Made by a program: the position numbers and the translations under genes. The notes below the pieces were generated by a model. That model was not told the DNA's origin and made no database searches. It saw nothing but the letters and a program-made list of their open reading frames with translations. From positions 1 to 39,515 of the forward strand of contig CANKRG010000015.1 of assembly GCA_947485165.1 (NCBI GenBank): a stretch of DNA of 39,515 bases, written 5' to 3'. Origin of the DNA: Comamonadaceae bacterium. Its GTDB lineage: Bacteria > Pseudomonadota > Gammaproteobacteria > Burkholderiales > Burkholderiaceae_C. Shown here one piece after another: positions 7,156 to 16,040 of this stretch; positions within the stretch are counted from its first letter, which is position 1, and each line of letters begins with the position of its first letter.

Positions 7156-8837
7156 AACAAAATACGTCGGTAATCTGCCAGAACTTGACCCAAATAAGCG
7201 TTAAAGCGCGCGGCAGAAGCGCCGTCGATCACGCGGTGGTCGTAGCTGAGTGACAAAGGCAGCATCAAACGCGGTGTGAACTCTTTGCCGTTCCAAACTG
7301 GCTCCATGACAGACTTGCTCAAGCCCAAAATAGCCACTTCAGGTGCGTTGATGATGGGATGGAAATAGCGACCGCCAATACCACCCAGAGACGAAATGGA
7401 AATGCAACCGCCCTGCATGTCAGCGCCACCCAATTTGCCATCACGCGCTTTTTTGGACAATTCACCCATTTCGCTGGAGATCTGGAAAATGCCTTTTTTA
7501 TCAGCATCTTTCAACACAGGTACAACCAAGCCGTTGGGCGTATCCGCCGCAAAGCCAATGTTGTAGTACTGCTTGTAAACCAGCTGGTCACCATCTAACG
7601 AGGTGTTGAAATCGGGGAATTTCTTCAGTGCGGCCACGATGGCTTTGATGACGAACGCCAGCATGGTGATCTTGATGCCCGCCTTCTCGTTCTCTTTGTT
7701 CATCTGAACGCGGAAAGCTTCCAGCTCGGTGATATCGGCATTGTCATGGTTGGTGACGTGCGGAATCATCACCCAGTTGCGGTGCAAGTTAGCGCCGCTG
7801 ATTTTCTTGATGCGCGACAAATCTTTGCGTTCAACCGTGCCGAACTTGGTGAAATCAACTTTTGGCCACGGCAGCAGCGACATACCCCCTAAATCACCGC
7901 CAGAATTGCCTTTAGCCGACGTATTTGTCGCCTGAGATGCTATTGTTTGTATAGCGCCAGACATGACGGATTTGGTGAATTGCTGAATGTCTTGGTCAGT
8001 GATGCGGCCTTTTTGACCACTGCCTTTGACTTCTGCCAAGGGTACGCCCAGCTCGCGTGCGAACTTGCGAACCGATGGGGAAGCGTGTGGCAGGTTCAAA
8101 GTATTCGATGTCGGTGCATGAGCAGCCTCCGTTCGCCCTGAGCTTGTCGAAGGGCTTGCTGGGGCTTCGACAGGCTCAGCCCGAACGGATTGGGCGGGTG
8201 CGGCTGCCGGTGCAGCAGATGATGCCGCGACCGTACCTTCCAAAATAGCGATCAAATCGCCAATATTGACCTTGTCGCCCAGCTTCACTTTGAGTTCTTT
8301 GAGCACGCCAGCAGCAGAAGATGGAATCTCCATGGCCGCTTTGTCGGATTCCACCGTCATCAAGGATTGCTCGGCTTTGATGGTGTCGCCGACTTTGACC
8401 AATATCTCGATGATCGACACGTCTTTGAAGTCGCCAATGTCAGGCACTTTGACTTCAACTGGGCCGGCGGCAACTGCAGGAACTCCCGCTGCCGCAGGCG
8501 CTACGGTTTGTGCTGCAAGTGCAGGATTCGCAACCGCTGCAGCAGGCGCTGGAGAAGCAGGGGCGACTGGTGCAGATACAGCAGCCTCACCCGCAACTTC
8601 TAACGATAAAACGATGGATCCTTCTTTGACTTTGCCGCCAACCGCTACTTTGACTTCTTTCACCACGCCAGCGTGGCTGGAAGGGATTTCCATCGACGCC
8701 TTGTCGCTTTCCACCGTCAGGATGGATTGATCCACCTTGATGATGTCACCCACTTTAACCATCAACTCAACAACGGCCACCTCTGCGAAGTCTCCAATAT
8801 CTGGAACTTTAATGTCTATCAACGTCGTACTTGCCAT
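7152..8837 (-). CDS. aceF: dihydrolipoamide acetyltransferase (E2 of pyruvate dehydrogenase)
   Basis: A 561-residue E2 that takes acetyl groups from E1 onto lipoyl-lysine and passes them to CoA. Domains in order: lipoyl 1 (1-82, Lys46), an Ala/Pro linker, lipoyl 2 (126-202, Lys166), a linker, the peripheral subunit-binding domain (249-288, ASPSVRKFARELGV), a linker, and the catalytic domain (about 325-561) with the active-site motif YDHRVIDGA near the end. GGAG lies seven bases before the ATG at 8837. It starts 17 bp after aceE and ends in a four-base overlap with the BPH gene. Two mobile palindromes are translated in the linkers: family A at residues 217-237 and family B at 295-309. Confidence 0.97.
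   Translation of the reverse strand: MASTTLIDIKVPDIGDFAEVAVVELMVKVGDIIKVDQSILTVESDKASMEIPSSHAGVVKEVKVAVGGKVKEGSIVLSLEVAGEAAVSAPVAPASPAPAAAVANPALAAQTVAPAAAGVPAVAAGPVEVKVPDIGDFKDVSIIEILVKVGDTIKAEQSLMTVESDKAAMEIPSSAAGVLKELKVKLGDKVNIGDLIAILEGTVAASSAAPAAAPAQSVRAEPVEAPASPSTSSGRTEAAHAPTSNTLNLPHASPSVRKFARELGVPLAEVKGSGQKGRITDQDIQQFTKSVMSGAIQTIASQATNTSAKGNSGGDLGGMSLLPWPKVDFTKFGTVERKDLSRIKKISGANLHRNWVMIPHVTNHDNADITELEAFRVQMNKENEKAGIKITMLAFVIKAIVAALKKFPDFNTSLDGDQLVYKQYYNIGFAADTPNGLVVPVLKDADKKGIFQISSEMGELSKKARDGKLGGADMQGGCISISSLGGIGGRYFHPIINAPEVAILGLSKSVMEPVWNGKEFTPRLMLPLSLSYDHRVIDGASAARFNAYLGQVLADYRRILL
7913..7955 (-). repeat. repeat family B copy inside aceF
   Basis: On the minus strand: GCTAT...ATAGC, then TCAGGCGACAAATACG and CGGCTA. 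It is read in frame as AIQTIASQATNTSAK in the linker between the E3/E1-binding domain and the catalytic core. Confidence 0.8.
8129..8188. repeat. REP family A copy inside aceF
   Basis: A 60-bp palindrome (CCGTTCG...CGAACGG), exactly 20 codons, translated as [19 protein letters not shown] in the linker after the second lipoyl domain. It uses the same reading frame as the lpdA copy. Confidence 0.9.
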
Positions 8838-8854
8838 GTTTATCTCCAGAATTA

Positions 8855-11578
8855 TTATGCGTACAGCGGGTTGATTTTGTCGGTTTTGATGCCGTATTTT
8901 TTGATAGCTTCTGCCACTTTGGCAACTGGCACACCGCCCTCTTCGCTCAGAGCTTTCAATGCAGCAACCACAATGTAATGGCGGTTGATTTCAAAATGTT
9001 CACGCAGTTTCGAGCGGAAGTCTGAGCGACCAAAACCGTCGGTACCCAACACTTTGTAAGCGCGGTGTTTGCCGTCTTTGTAGTTCGGGATGAACGGGCG
9101 AATCTGCTCAGCGTAAGCTTTCATGTAGTCGGTCGAAGCGACGACTGGGCCAGCGTGGGCGGACAATTGTTGACCTACAAATGATACGCGTGGCGCATCG
9201 GTCGGGTGCAGCAGGTTGTATCGCTCTGCATCTTGACCATCACGGGTCAATTCGTTGAAACTTGGGCAGCTCCACACGTTGGCAGCGATGCCCCAGTCTT
9301 TTTCCAACAGCTCTTGTGCGGCGATGGATTCGCGCAAAATCGTGCCAGAACCTAATAACTGCACAGTCAAAGCCGCTTTTGAAGCCGCAGGCTTGCACAA
9401 GTACATGCCTTTGATAATTTGCTCTTCCGTGCCTGCGGTCAGGCCTGGCATTGGGTAGTTTTCGTTCAACAAAGTCAGGTAGAAATACACGTTGTCTTGT
9501 TTTTCCACCATGCGCTTCATGCCGTGGTGCAAGATGACGCCCACTTCGTGTGCAAAAGTCGGGTCGTAGCTGATGCAGTTGGGTATCGTGCTCGCCATGA
9601 TGTGGCTGTGGCCGTCTTCGTGCTGCAAACCTTCACCATTCAACGTGGTACGGCCAGACGTACCTCCCAGCAAGAAACCGCGCGCTTGCATGTCCCCTGC
9701 AGCCCAAGCCAAATCGCCAACACGCTGGAAGCCGAACATGGAGTAGTACACGTAAAACGGAATCATGATGCGGTTGTTCGTCGAATACGACGTTGCAGCC
9801 GCAATCCAGCTGGACATGCCGCCGGCCTCGTTGATGCCTTCTTGCAGAATTTGACCGTCCTTGGCCTCGCGGTAGTACATCACCTGGTCTTTGTCGACCG
9901 GCGTGTAGTTTTGACCTGCGGGGTTGTAAATGCCGATTTGACGGAACAAACCTTCCATGCCAAAAGTACGTGCCTCGTCCACCAAAATAGGCACGACGCG
10001 TGGGCCAAGGGCTTGGTCACGAAGCAGTGTTGTCAAAAAGCGTACATAGGCTTGGGTCGTGGAGATTTCACGGCCTTCAGCTGTCGGCTCAATCACGGAC
10101 TTGAAGGTTTCCAAAGCTGGCACGGTGAATTGCTCGTCCGCCTTGGTGCGGCGATGTGGCAGGTAGCCACCCAAAGCTTTGCGGCGCTCGTGCAGGTATT
10201 GCATTTCTGGCGTGTCATCAGCCGGTTTGTAGAACGGCAGATCGGCCAACTGGCTATCTGGAATTGGGATGTTGAAACGGTCACGGAAGGCTTTGATGTC
10301 TTCGTCGGTCAGTTTTTTGGTTTGGTGGACGTTGTTTTTGCCCTCCCCGGATTTGCCCATACCAAAACCTTTGACGGTTTTGATCAGCAGGACCGTGGGT
10401 TGACCTGTGTGGTTGACCGCCTTGTGGTAGGCCGCATAAACTTTTTTGGAATCATGGCCACCACGGCGCAAGTCAAAAATCTCTTCATCGCTCATGTGCG
10501 CCACCATCTCTAAGGTGCGCGGGTCGCGGCCGAAGAAATGTTTACGGACGTAGGCGCCGTCGTTGGCTTTCATGGCCTGATAGTCGCCATCCAAAGTTTC
10601 CATCATCAATTTCTTCAAAGCGCCATCTTTGTCGCGCGCCAAGAGCGGATCCCAACCGCTGCCCCACAACAGCTTGATGACGTTCCAGCCCGCACCACGG
10701 AACTCTCCCTCCAGCTCTTGCACAATCTTGCTGTTGCCGCGAACTGGGCCATCCAAACGCTGCAAGTTGCAGTTGATGACAAAAATCAGGTTATCCAAAC
10801 CTTCGCGTGCAGCCAAGCCGATTGCGCCTAATGATTCGACCTCATCCATCTCGCCGTCGCCGCAGAAGACCCAAACCTTGCGGTTTTCAGTGTTGGCAAT
10901 GCCGCGTGCGTGCAAGTACTTCAAGAAACGGGCTTGGTAAATCGCCATCAACGGGCCTAAACCCATGGAAACCGTTGGGAACTGCCAAAATTCCGGCATC
11001 AATTTAGGGTGCGGGTAGCTGGACAAGCCCTTGCCATCGACCTCTTGGCGGAAATTGAGCAACTGCTCTTCTGACAAACGGCCTTCAAGATATGCACGGG
11101 CGTAAACGCCTGGGGACACGTGACCTTGGATATAGAGACAATCACCACCGTGGTTTTCCGACTCCGCATGCCAAAAGTGGTTGAAACCGGCGCCAAACAA
11201 GCTTGCCAGCGAGGCGAATGAGCCAATATGGCCACCCAAGTCGCCACCATCCGCTGGGTAATGGCGATTGGCTTTGACCACCATGGCCATCGCATTCCAG
11301 CGCATGTAGGCACGTAAACGCTCTTCAATGTCTAAATTTCCAGGCGCATGTTCCTGCTGCTCTGGCTCAATGGTGTTGACGTACGCTGTTGTCGCTGAAA
11401 ATGGCATGTCGATGCTGCTTTGGCGGGCATGCTCTAAGAGCTGCTCTAGCAAAAAGTGCGCACGCTCTGGCCCTTCTGAGGCGATAACGGCGGTCAGCGC
11501 GTCCAGCCATTCGCGGGTTTCTTGGCTATCCGCGTCCTGCGGGATCTGGCCTAGTAGATTATTCGGAACTGCTGACAT
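8855..11578 (-). CDS. aceE: pyruvate dehydrogenase E1 component, homodimeric type
   Basis: A 907-residue thiamine-diphosphate enzyme (E. coli AceE is 887) that decarboxylates pyruvate and acetylates the lipoyl groups of AceF. The ThDP motif runs from GDGEMDE to NCNLQRLDG; GGHIGSFASLASL and SENHGGD in the N-terminal half, and the transketolase-like pyrimidine and C-terminal domains, are all present. The start at 11578 has AGGAG six to eight bases upstream and gives MSAVPNNLLGQ. It is the first gene of the minus-strand operon aceE-aceF-BPH-lpdA and is divergent from a two-component system. Confidence 0.97.
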   Translation of the reverse strand: MSAVPNNLLGQIPQDADSQETREWLDALTAVIASEGPERAHFLLEQLLEHARQSSIDMPFSATTAYVNTIEPEQQEHAPGNLDIEERLRAYMRWNAMAMVVKANRHYPADGGDLGGHIGSFASLASLFGAGFNHFWHAESENHGGDCLYIQGHVSPGVYARAYLEGRLSEEQLLNFRQEVDGKGLSSYPHPKLMPEFWQFPTVSMGLGPLMAIYQARFLKYLHARGIANTENRKVWVFCGDGEMDEVESLGAIGLAAREGLDNLIFVINCNLQRLDGPVRGNSKIVQELEGEFRGAGWNVIKLLWGSGWDPLLARDKDGALKKLMMETLDGDYQAMKANDGAYVRKHFFGRDPRTLEMVAHMSDEEIFDLRRGGHDSKKVYAAYHKAVNHTGQPTVLLIKTVKGFGMGKSGEGKNNVHQTKKLTDEDIKAFRDRFNIPIPDSQLADLPFYKPADDTPEMQYLHERRKALGGYLPHRRTKADEQFTVPALETFKSVIEPTAEGREISTTQAYVRFLTTLLRDQALGPRVVPILVDEARTFGMEGLFRQIGIYNPAGQNYTPVDKDQVMYYREAKDGQILQEGINEAGGMSSWIAAATSYSTNNRIMIPFYVYYSMFGFQRVGDLAWAAGDMQARGFLLGGTSGRTTLNGEGLQHEDGHSHIMASTIPNCISYDPTFAHEVGVILHHGMKRMVEKQDNVYFYLTLLNENYPMPGLTAGTEEQIIKGMYLCKPAASKAALTVQLLGSGTILRESIAAQELLEKDWGIAANVWSCPSFNELTRDGQDAERYNLLHPTDAPRVSFVGQQLSAHAGPVVASTDYMKAYAEQIRPFIPNYKDGKHRAYKVLGTDGFGRSDFRSKLREHFEINRHYIVVAALKALSEEGGVPVAKVAEAIKKYGIKTDKINPLYA

Positions 11579-11615
11579 CTTTGTCTCCTGTTAATTTAGA
11601 CTTTTTAATTTAGTG

Positions 11616-11634
11616 CTGTCACTAGCTATGACAG
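11616..11634. promoter_or_regulatory. candidate operator upstream of aceE
   Basis: A perfect inverted repeat, CTGTCA-N7-TGACAG, about 38-56 bases before the aceE start in the 216-bp divergent region. It could be the target of the neighbouring FixJ-type regulator or of another PDH regulator. Only symmetry and position support it. Confidence 0.3.
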
Positions 11635-11794
11635 GGGCGGTTTCTGATTTTAATGACGTGGAACTTACATCGAATTTAAACGCAAATTAGGTCAGGCTCT
11701 CTATTGTGGCATAAATTTTATTTAATATCAAATTATGATTCTTGATTTTATATTGTGAAATTAATAGTTCTGGACAAAGCCATACACTCTGGGG

Positions 11795-14332
11795 ATGGAT
11801 TTATCGCAGAGCAAACTCAAACCCAATAAAGAAGCTAGCTTTTTGCTGGCTGGGGTACCGGCGTGGTTGCGCGCATGGTGGGTAAAACAGTCGCCGCATC
11901 GGCAAGACCGTTACGCCAGCATTGCGCCACTGATCACCGTGCTGCTGTTTTTGGCAGCCATCATTGCCTCGTTTTCGTACTTGCGACTCGAAGAAATCGA
12001 CAGAGAGCAAGAAACCATCAAACGCGATGTGGAGTACGCACAGCAACGCTTGCGTTTGCGGCTGTTAGAGCGCCAAGAACAACTCATGCGTGTGGCACGC
12101 GATGTATCCAGTAAGGAAATAGATGCTGAGGATTTCACAGCGCAAGCAGAATCGTTGATCAACAACTACCCAGAACTGCACGCCATCACCTGGATAAACA
12201 GCAAACAGCGGGTCAAAGCAGCTTACGCATCCTCAAGCGCATCAAACAATCAACTGCGCGGGGTGGGGAGCTCAGTCGGGTTTAAAGACAATGAAGGCGC
12301 CATTGCGTTTAATTTGGCGCGTGATTTGTCGCAGCCTGTCTATTCGCGGCCAGTCTTAGAAATTGGTGCTGGACCCATATTGCAACTGCATATTCCACTG
12401 ATTGATAAAGGGAAATTTGCCGGTGTCATCATGGCTGAATACGCTATTGATGGTTTGATGCGTTTTGGCATACCCAACGAAATCACCGCCAAATATGCGG
12501 TTTCACTCATCAACGGCAAAGATACGATGATGGCAGGTCAAGCCATCAAGCCGCGTAGCGCCGCCACCCAACTGTTACCTTGGGCTGCCGCACCGAACGA
12601 GTATCAAATACCTGTATCGCCCGTGGGCAACGACTTGGTTTTGCGCGCGCAAGCCTACCGCACGTCTCTCGGCTTGGTCGGCAGTGGTCTGTTTTGGCTC
12701 ACTGCAGCTTTGAGTGCGATCACTGTATGGATGCTGATTGCCACTTGGCGACACACGCGCAGACGCATGAAAACGCAGCAGGCTTTGATCAGCGAAACCA
12801 ACTTTCGCCGTGCGATGGAAAACTCCATGCTCACAGGTATGCGAGCGTTAGATATGAAAGGGAAAATCACCTACGTGAATCCAGCGTTCTGCGAAATGAC
12901 GGGTTGGTCTGAGAAAGAATTGATCGGCACATCAGCGCCTTTTCCTTACTGGCCCGCACAAGATTATGAAATTCTTAGCAAGCAACTTGCAGATGAGTTG
13001 GCAGGAAGCTCGCCAGTAGGTGGGTTCCAAATTCGCGTCAAGCGCAAAGACGGCAAATTGTTTGATGCGCGTATGTATGTGTCACCCTTGATTGATGCCA
13101 AAGGCCAGCAAACCGGTTTGATGACATCCACCACAGACATCACCGAACCCAACCGTATCCGCCGGCAACTGCTTGAGTCGCAAAACCGCTTCATCACCGT
13201 TTTAGAAGGGATGGACGCCTCTGTGTCGGTCGCACCCTTGGGCAGATCTGATTTGCTGTTTGCCAACAAAATGTACCGCCAATGGTTTGGCGCTGACACC
13301 ATTGGGCACTTGCAAATGATTGCACAAGCCGGTGTGGCGATGGAGCTGCCGGGTGAAGAACTGGGCGACGACGTGGACAGCTTGGCAGGCTTGCCGCTGG
13401 ACCAGCTCAGCACATCACAAATCAAAAACTTTGAAATTTTCATTCCAGAGCTTTCAAAATGGTTGGAGATTCGCTCACGGTACCTAACGTGGGTCGATGG
13501 GCGTTTGGCACAAATGGTGATTGCGACCGACATTACCTCGCGGCGAGATGCGGAAGCACAAGCCTTGCAGCAAGCTGAACGCGCCCAAAGCGCCAGCCGG
13601 CTCATCACCATGGGCGAAATGGCTTCCAGCGTGGCGCATGAGTTGAACCAACCGTTGACTGCAATCAATATCTATTGCAACGGCATCATCTCTCGCATCA
13701 AAGCCAAGCAAATATCTGAAGAAGATATGTTGAGCGCCTTGGATAAAACGGCCAAACAGGCACAACGTGCGGGGCAGATTATTCAGCGGATTCGCTCGTT
13801 CGTGAAGCGCAGCGCACCGAATCGAAGCCTGTCAAACGTGCCGGCTATGGTGGAAGCGGCCAAAGAGTTGGCTGATATCGAAATGCGACGCAGCAACGTT
13901 CACCTGAGTTTGTATGTGGCCGCCCGCTTGCCAGAGCTGCTGGTTGATCCGATTTTGATTGAGCAGGTGTTGATCAACCTTTTGAAGAATGCCGCAGAAT
14001 CTGTCGATGCGGCGCAGCGCAGCCCTGCCAACCGAAGTGTGGAGTTGCGCGTTACACCTAAACGGATTGAAGACAGGCAAGTGGTTGAGTTCGAAGTACT
14101 AGACACCGGCTTGGGCTTACCGCCCGAGGTGATGGCGCGCTTGTATGAATCCTTCTTTTCTACCAAGGCTGAAGGTATGGGTATGGGCTTGAGTTTGTGC
14201 CGTTCGATTGTCGAATCGCATGCAGGGCGCATCGCCGCTGAGAACATCTACAATGGGGCGAATGTTGTAGGCTGTAGGTTTGCATTTTGGATTCCCTTGC
14301 AAACCGAAAGCTTGTCTGAAATCTTGTCGTAA
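11795..14332 (+). CDS. PAS-domain sensor histidine kinase
   Basis: An 845-residue membrane sensor kinase. A first transmembrane helix at about 46-66 is followed by a periplasmic sensor region (about 70-290), a second helix at about 297-320, a PAS domain (about 333-455, MRALDMKGKITYVNPAFCEM), a second PAS-like region (465-590), the HisKA domain with phospho-acceptor His615 in SSVAHELNQPL, and the ATPase domain with N box NLLKNAAES, G1 DTGLGLP and G2 GMGMGLSL. It is FixL/DctB-like in design. Only GGGG lies directly before the ATG, at poor spacing, so the start is moderately sure. A FixJ-type regulator follows 29 bp downstream. Its position opposite aceE suggests it senses a signal tied to pyruvate or redox state and controls that operon (inference). 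Confidence 0.88.
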   Translation: MDLSQSKLKPNKEASFLLAGVPAWLRAWWVKQSPHRQDRYASIAPLITVLLFLAAIIASFSYLRLEEIDREQETIKRDVEYAQQRLRLRLLERQEQLMRVARDVSSKEIDAEDFTAQAESLINNYPELHAITWINSKQRVKAAYASSSASNNQLRGVGSSVGFKDNEGAIAFNLARDLSQPVYSRPVLEIGAGPILQLHIPLIDKGKFAGVIMAEYAIDGLMRFGIPNEITAKYAVSLINGKDTMMAGQAIKPRSAATQLLPWAAAPNEYQIPVSPVGNDLVLRAQAYRTSLGLVGSGLFWLTAALSAITVWMLIATWRHTRRRMKTQQALISETNFRRAMENSMLTGMRALDMKGKITYVNPAFCEMTGWSEKELIGTSAPFPYWPAQDYEILSKQLADELAGSSPVGGFQIRVKRKDGKLFDARMYVSPLIDAKGQQTGLMTSTTDITEPNRIRRQLLESQNRFITVLEGMDASVSVAPLGRSDLLFANKMYRQWFGADTIGHLQMIAQAGVAMELPGEELGDDVDSLAGLPLDQLSTSQIKNFEIFIPELSKWLEIRSRYLTWVDGRLAQMVIATDITSRRDAEAQALQQAERAQSASRLITMGEMASSVAHELNQPLTAINIYCNGIISRIKAKQISEEDMLSALDKTAKQAQRAGQIIQRIRSFVKRSAPNRSLSNVPAMVEAAKELADIEMRRSNVHLSLYVAARLPELLVDPILIEQVLINLLKNAAESVDAAQRSPANRSVELRVTPKRIEDRQVVEFEVLDTGLGLPPEVMARLYESFFSTKAEGMGMGLSLCRSIVESHAGRIAAENIYNGANVVGCRFAFWIPLQTESLSEILS

Positions 14333-14361
14333 CTGAATATTTACTGAGTTGGAGTATTTGC

Positions 14362-14994
14362 ATGAGTTTGATTCCTAAAAAAGGCACTGTGTACGTTGTG
14401 GATGACGACGAGGCGGTGCGCGACTCTTTGCAATGGTTGCTAGAAGGCAAAGACTACCGCGTACGCTGTTTTGACTCGGCGGAAACCTTTTTAAGCCGTT
14501 ATGACGCCCGTGAAGTGGCTTGCCTGATTGTGGATATCCGCATGGGTGGCATGACGGGTTTGGATTTACAAAACCGCCTGATAAAGCGCCAGTCTTCCCT
14601 GCCTATCGTGTTCATCACCGGCCACGGCGACGTGCCCATGGCGGTGGACACCATGAAAAAAGGTGCGATGGATTTCATACAAAAGCCCTTCAAAGAAGAA
14701 GCCTTGGTCAACTTGGTCGAGCGCATGCTGGAGCAAGCCAAAACCACCTTTGCAGACCACCAGCTCACCGCCAGCCGTGATGCGTTGTTGGGCAAACTCA
14801 CCTCGCGTGAGTCACAGGTTTTAGAGCGCATCGTCGCGGGCCGTTTGAACAAACAAATCGCCGACGACTTGGCCATCAGCATCAAAACCGTAGAAGCGCA
14901 CCGCGCCAACATCATGGAAAAACTGGTTGCTAATACCGTGGCTGATTTGCTGAAAATCGCTTTGGGCAAAAATGCGCCTAAAGTTGCCGCTTAA
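14362..14994 (+). CDS. FixJ/NarL-type response regulator
   Basis: A 210-residue response regulator. The receiver domain has the acidic pocket Asp14-Asp15-Asp16, phospho-acceptor Asp58 (LIVDIRMGG), Thr86 (ITGHGD) and Lys108 (QKPF). A LuxR-type helix-turn-helix (about 145-205) follows: LTSRESQVLERIVAG and KTVEAHRANIMEKL. GGAG lies about nine bases before the ATG. It is cotranscribed with the PAS kinase and is its probable partner. The FixJ-like receiver (GMTGLDLQ, DVPMAVDTMKKGA) fits one-to-one pairing with a PAS kinase. Confidence 0.92.
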   Translation: MSLIPKKGTVYVVDDDEAVRDSLQWLLEGKDYRVRCFDSAETFLSRYDAREVACLIVDIRMGGMTGLDLQNRLIKRQSSLPIVFITGHGDVPMAVDTMKKGAMDFIQKPFKEEALVNLVERMLEQAKTTFADHQLTASRDALLGKLTSRESQVLERIVAGRLNKQIADDLAISIKTVEAHRANIMEKLVANTVADLLKIALGKNAPKVAA

Positions 14995-15020
14995 TTATCG
15001 CCACTCAAAACGCCTAATTT

Positions 15021-15067
15021 GCTATATTTAACATAGCGCCTCAGGCAATAAATACATCGGCTAGAGG
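15021..15067 (+). repeat. repeat family B, well-preserved copy
   Basis: 47 bp starting GCTATATTTAACATAGC, followed by AGGCAATAAATAC and CGGCTAGAGG. It lies in the 158-bp gap between the response regulator and folD, upstream of an AT-rich stretch that probably carries the folD promoter. Confidence 0.85.
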
Positions 15068-15152
15068 CATATTTAGACATAAATTTCCATATTTATTTAT
15101 TTATTTTAGAATATAATTTTCGAAATTTGACCCCTTTTTTTTACAGCACCGT

Positions 15153-16004
15153 ATGACAGCTCAAAACATTGATGGTATCGCCCTTTCCAAACAGCTACGC
15201 GCTGAAGTCACGCAGCGCACCATTGCCCTAAAAGTACGCGGCATTACACCGGGTTTAGCGGTCATTTTGGTGGGTGAAGACCCGGCCAGCCAAGTCTACG
15301 TACGCAACAAAGTGAAAGCCTGTGAAGACAGTGGTTTGCGCTCGGTTTTTGAGAAATACGAAGCGACTTTGAGCCAAGCTGACTTGCTGGCTCGTATTAC
15401 AGCCCTAAATGCAGACAAAACCATCCACGGTATCTTGGTGCAAATGCCTTTACCCAAACACATCGACCCACATGCTGTGATCGAAGCCATCGCCGCCAGT
15501 AAAGATGTGGACGGTTATTCGACTTTGAGCGCAGGTGAACTCATGACTGGCGCACCTGGTTTCAACCCCTGCACCCCTTTTGGCTGCATGAAGCTGATTG
15601 AAAGCACCGGCATCAACCTGCGCGGCAAGCACGCCGTCGTCATTGGCCGCAGCAACACCGTGGGCAAACCCATGGCTTTGATGCTTTTGGCGGCGCATGC
15701 CACTGTCACCGTTTGCCACAGCGCCACAGACAACATCAAACAACATACTTTGCAGGCCGATGTGGTCGTTGCAGCGGTGGGTCGCCGTAACGTGTTGACG
15801 GCGGACATGGTCAAAGCCGGCGCCATCGTCATCGACGTCGGTATGAACCGTGACGATAACGGCAAACTTTGCGGCGATGTGGACTTTTCAGCTATCAAAG
15901 AAATAGCAAGCTACATCACCCCTGTGCCGGGTGGCGTGGGCCCGATGACAATTACGATGCTGCTCGTCAACACTTTGAATTCTGCTGAACGATCTGCCAT
16001 GTAA
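15153..16004 (+). CDS. folD: bifunctional methylenetetrahydrofolate dehydrogenase / methenyltetrahydrofolate cyclohydrolase
   Basis: A 283-residue cytosolic enzyme that interconverts 5,10-methylene-, 5,10-methenyl- and 10-formyl-tetrahydrofolate with NADP+. The catalytic YxxxK is Tyr49-Lys53 (SQVYVRNK), the [12 protein letters not shown] segment follows, the NADP-binding motif is [15 protein letters not shown], and the family C-terminal signature [15 protein letters not shown] is intact. The length is normal. No Shine-Dalgarno sequence is visible before the ATG; the start is chosen by family alignment. It stands alone on the plus strand between the two-component system and prlC. Confidence 0.96.
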   Translation: MTAQNIDGIALSKQLRAEVTQRTIALKVRGITPGLAVILVGEDPASQVYVRNKVKACEDSGLRSVFEKYEATLSQADLLARITALNADKTIHGILVQMPLPKHIDPHAVIEAIAASKDVDGYSTLSAGELMTGAPGFNPCTPFGCMKLIESTGINLRGKHAVVIGRSNTVGKPMALMLLAAHATVTVCHSATDNIKQHTLQADVVVAAVGRRNVLTADMVKAGAIVIDVGMNRDDNGKLCGDVDFSAIKEIASYITPVPGGVGPMTITMLLVNTLNSAERSAM

Positions 16005-16040
16005 TCTTTACTTGAATTGGCAGCGTAAACCCATATATTT

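Noticed and set aside
15891-15917. GCTAT...ATAGC pattern in folD resembling repeat family B
   Set aside because: It encodes [13 protein letters not shown], which matches the conserved FolD sequence at this place, and the AGGCAA/AAATACG/CCGGCTA part is missing.
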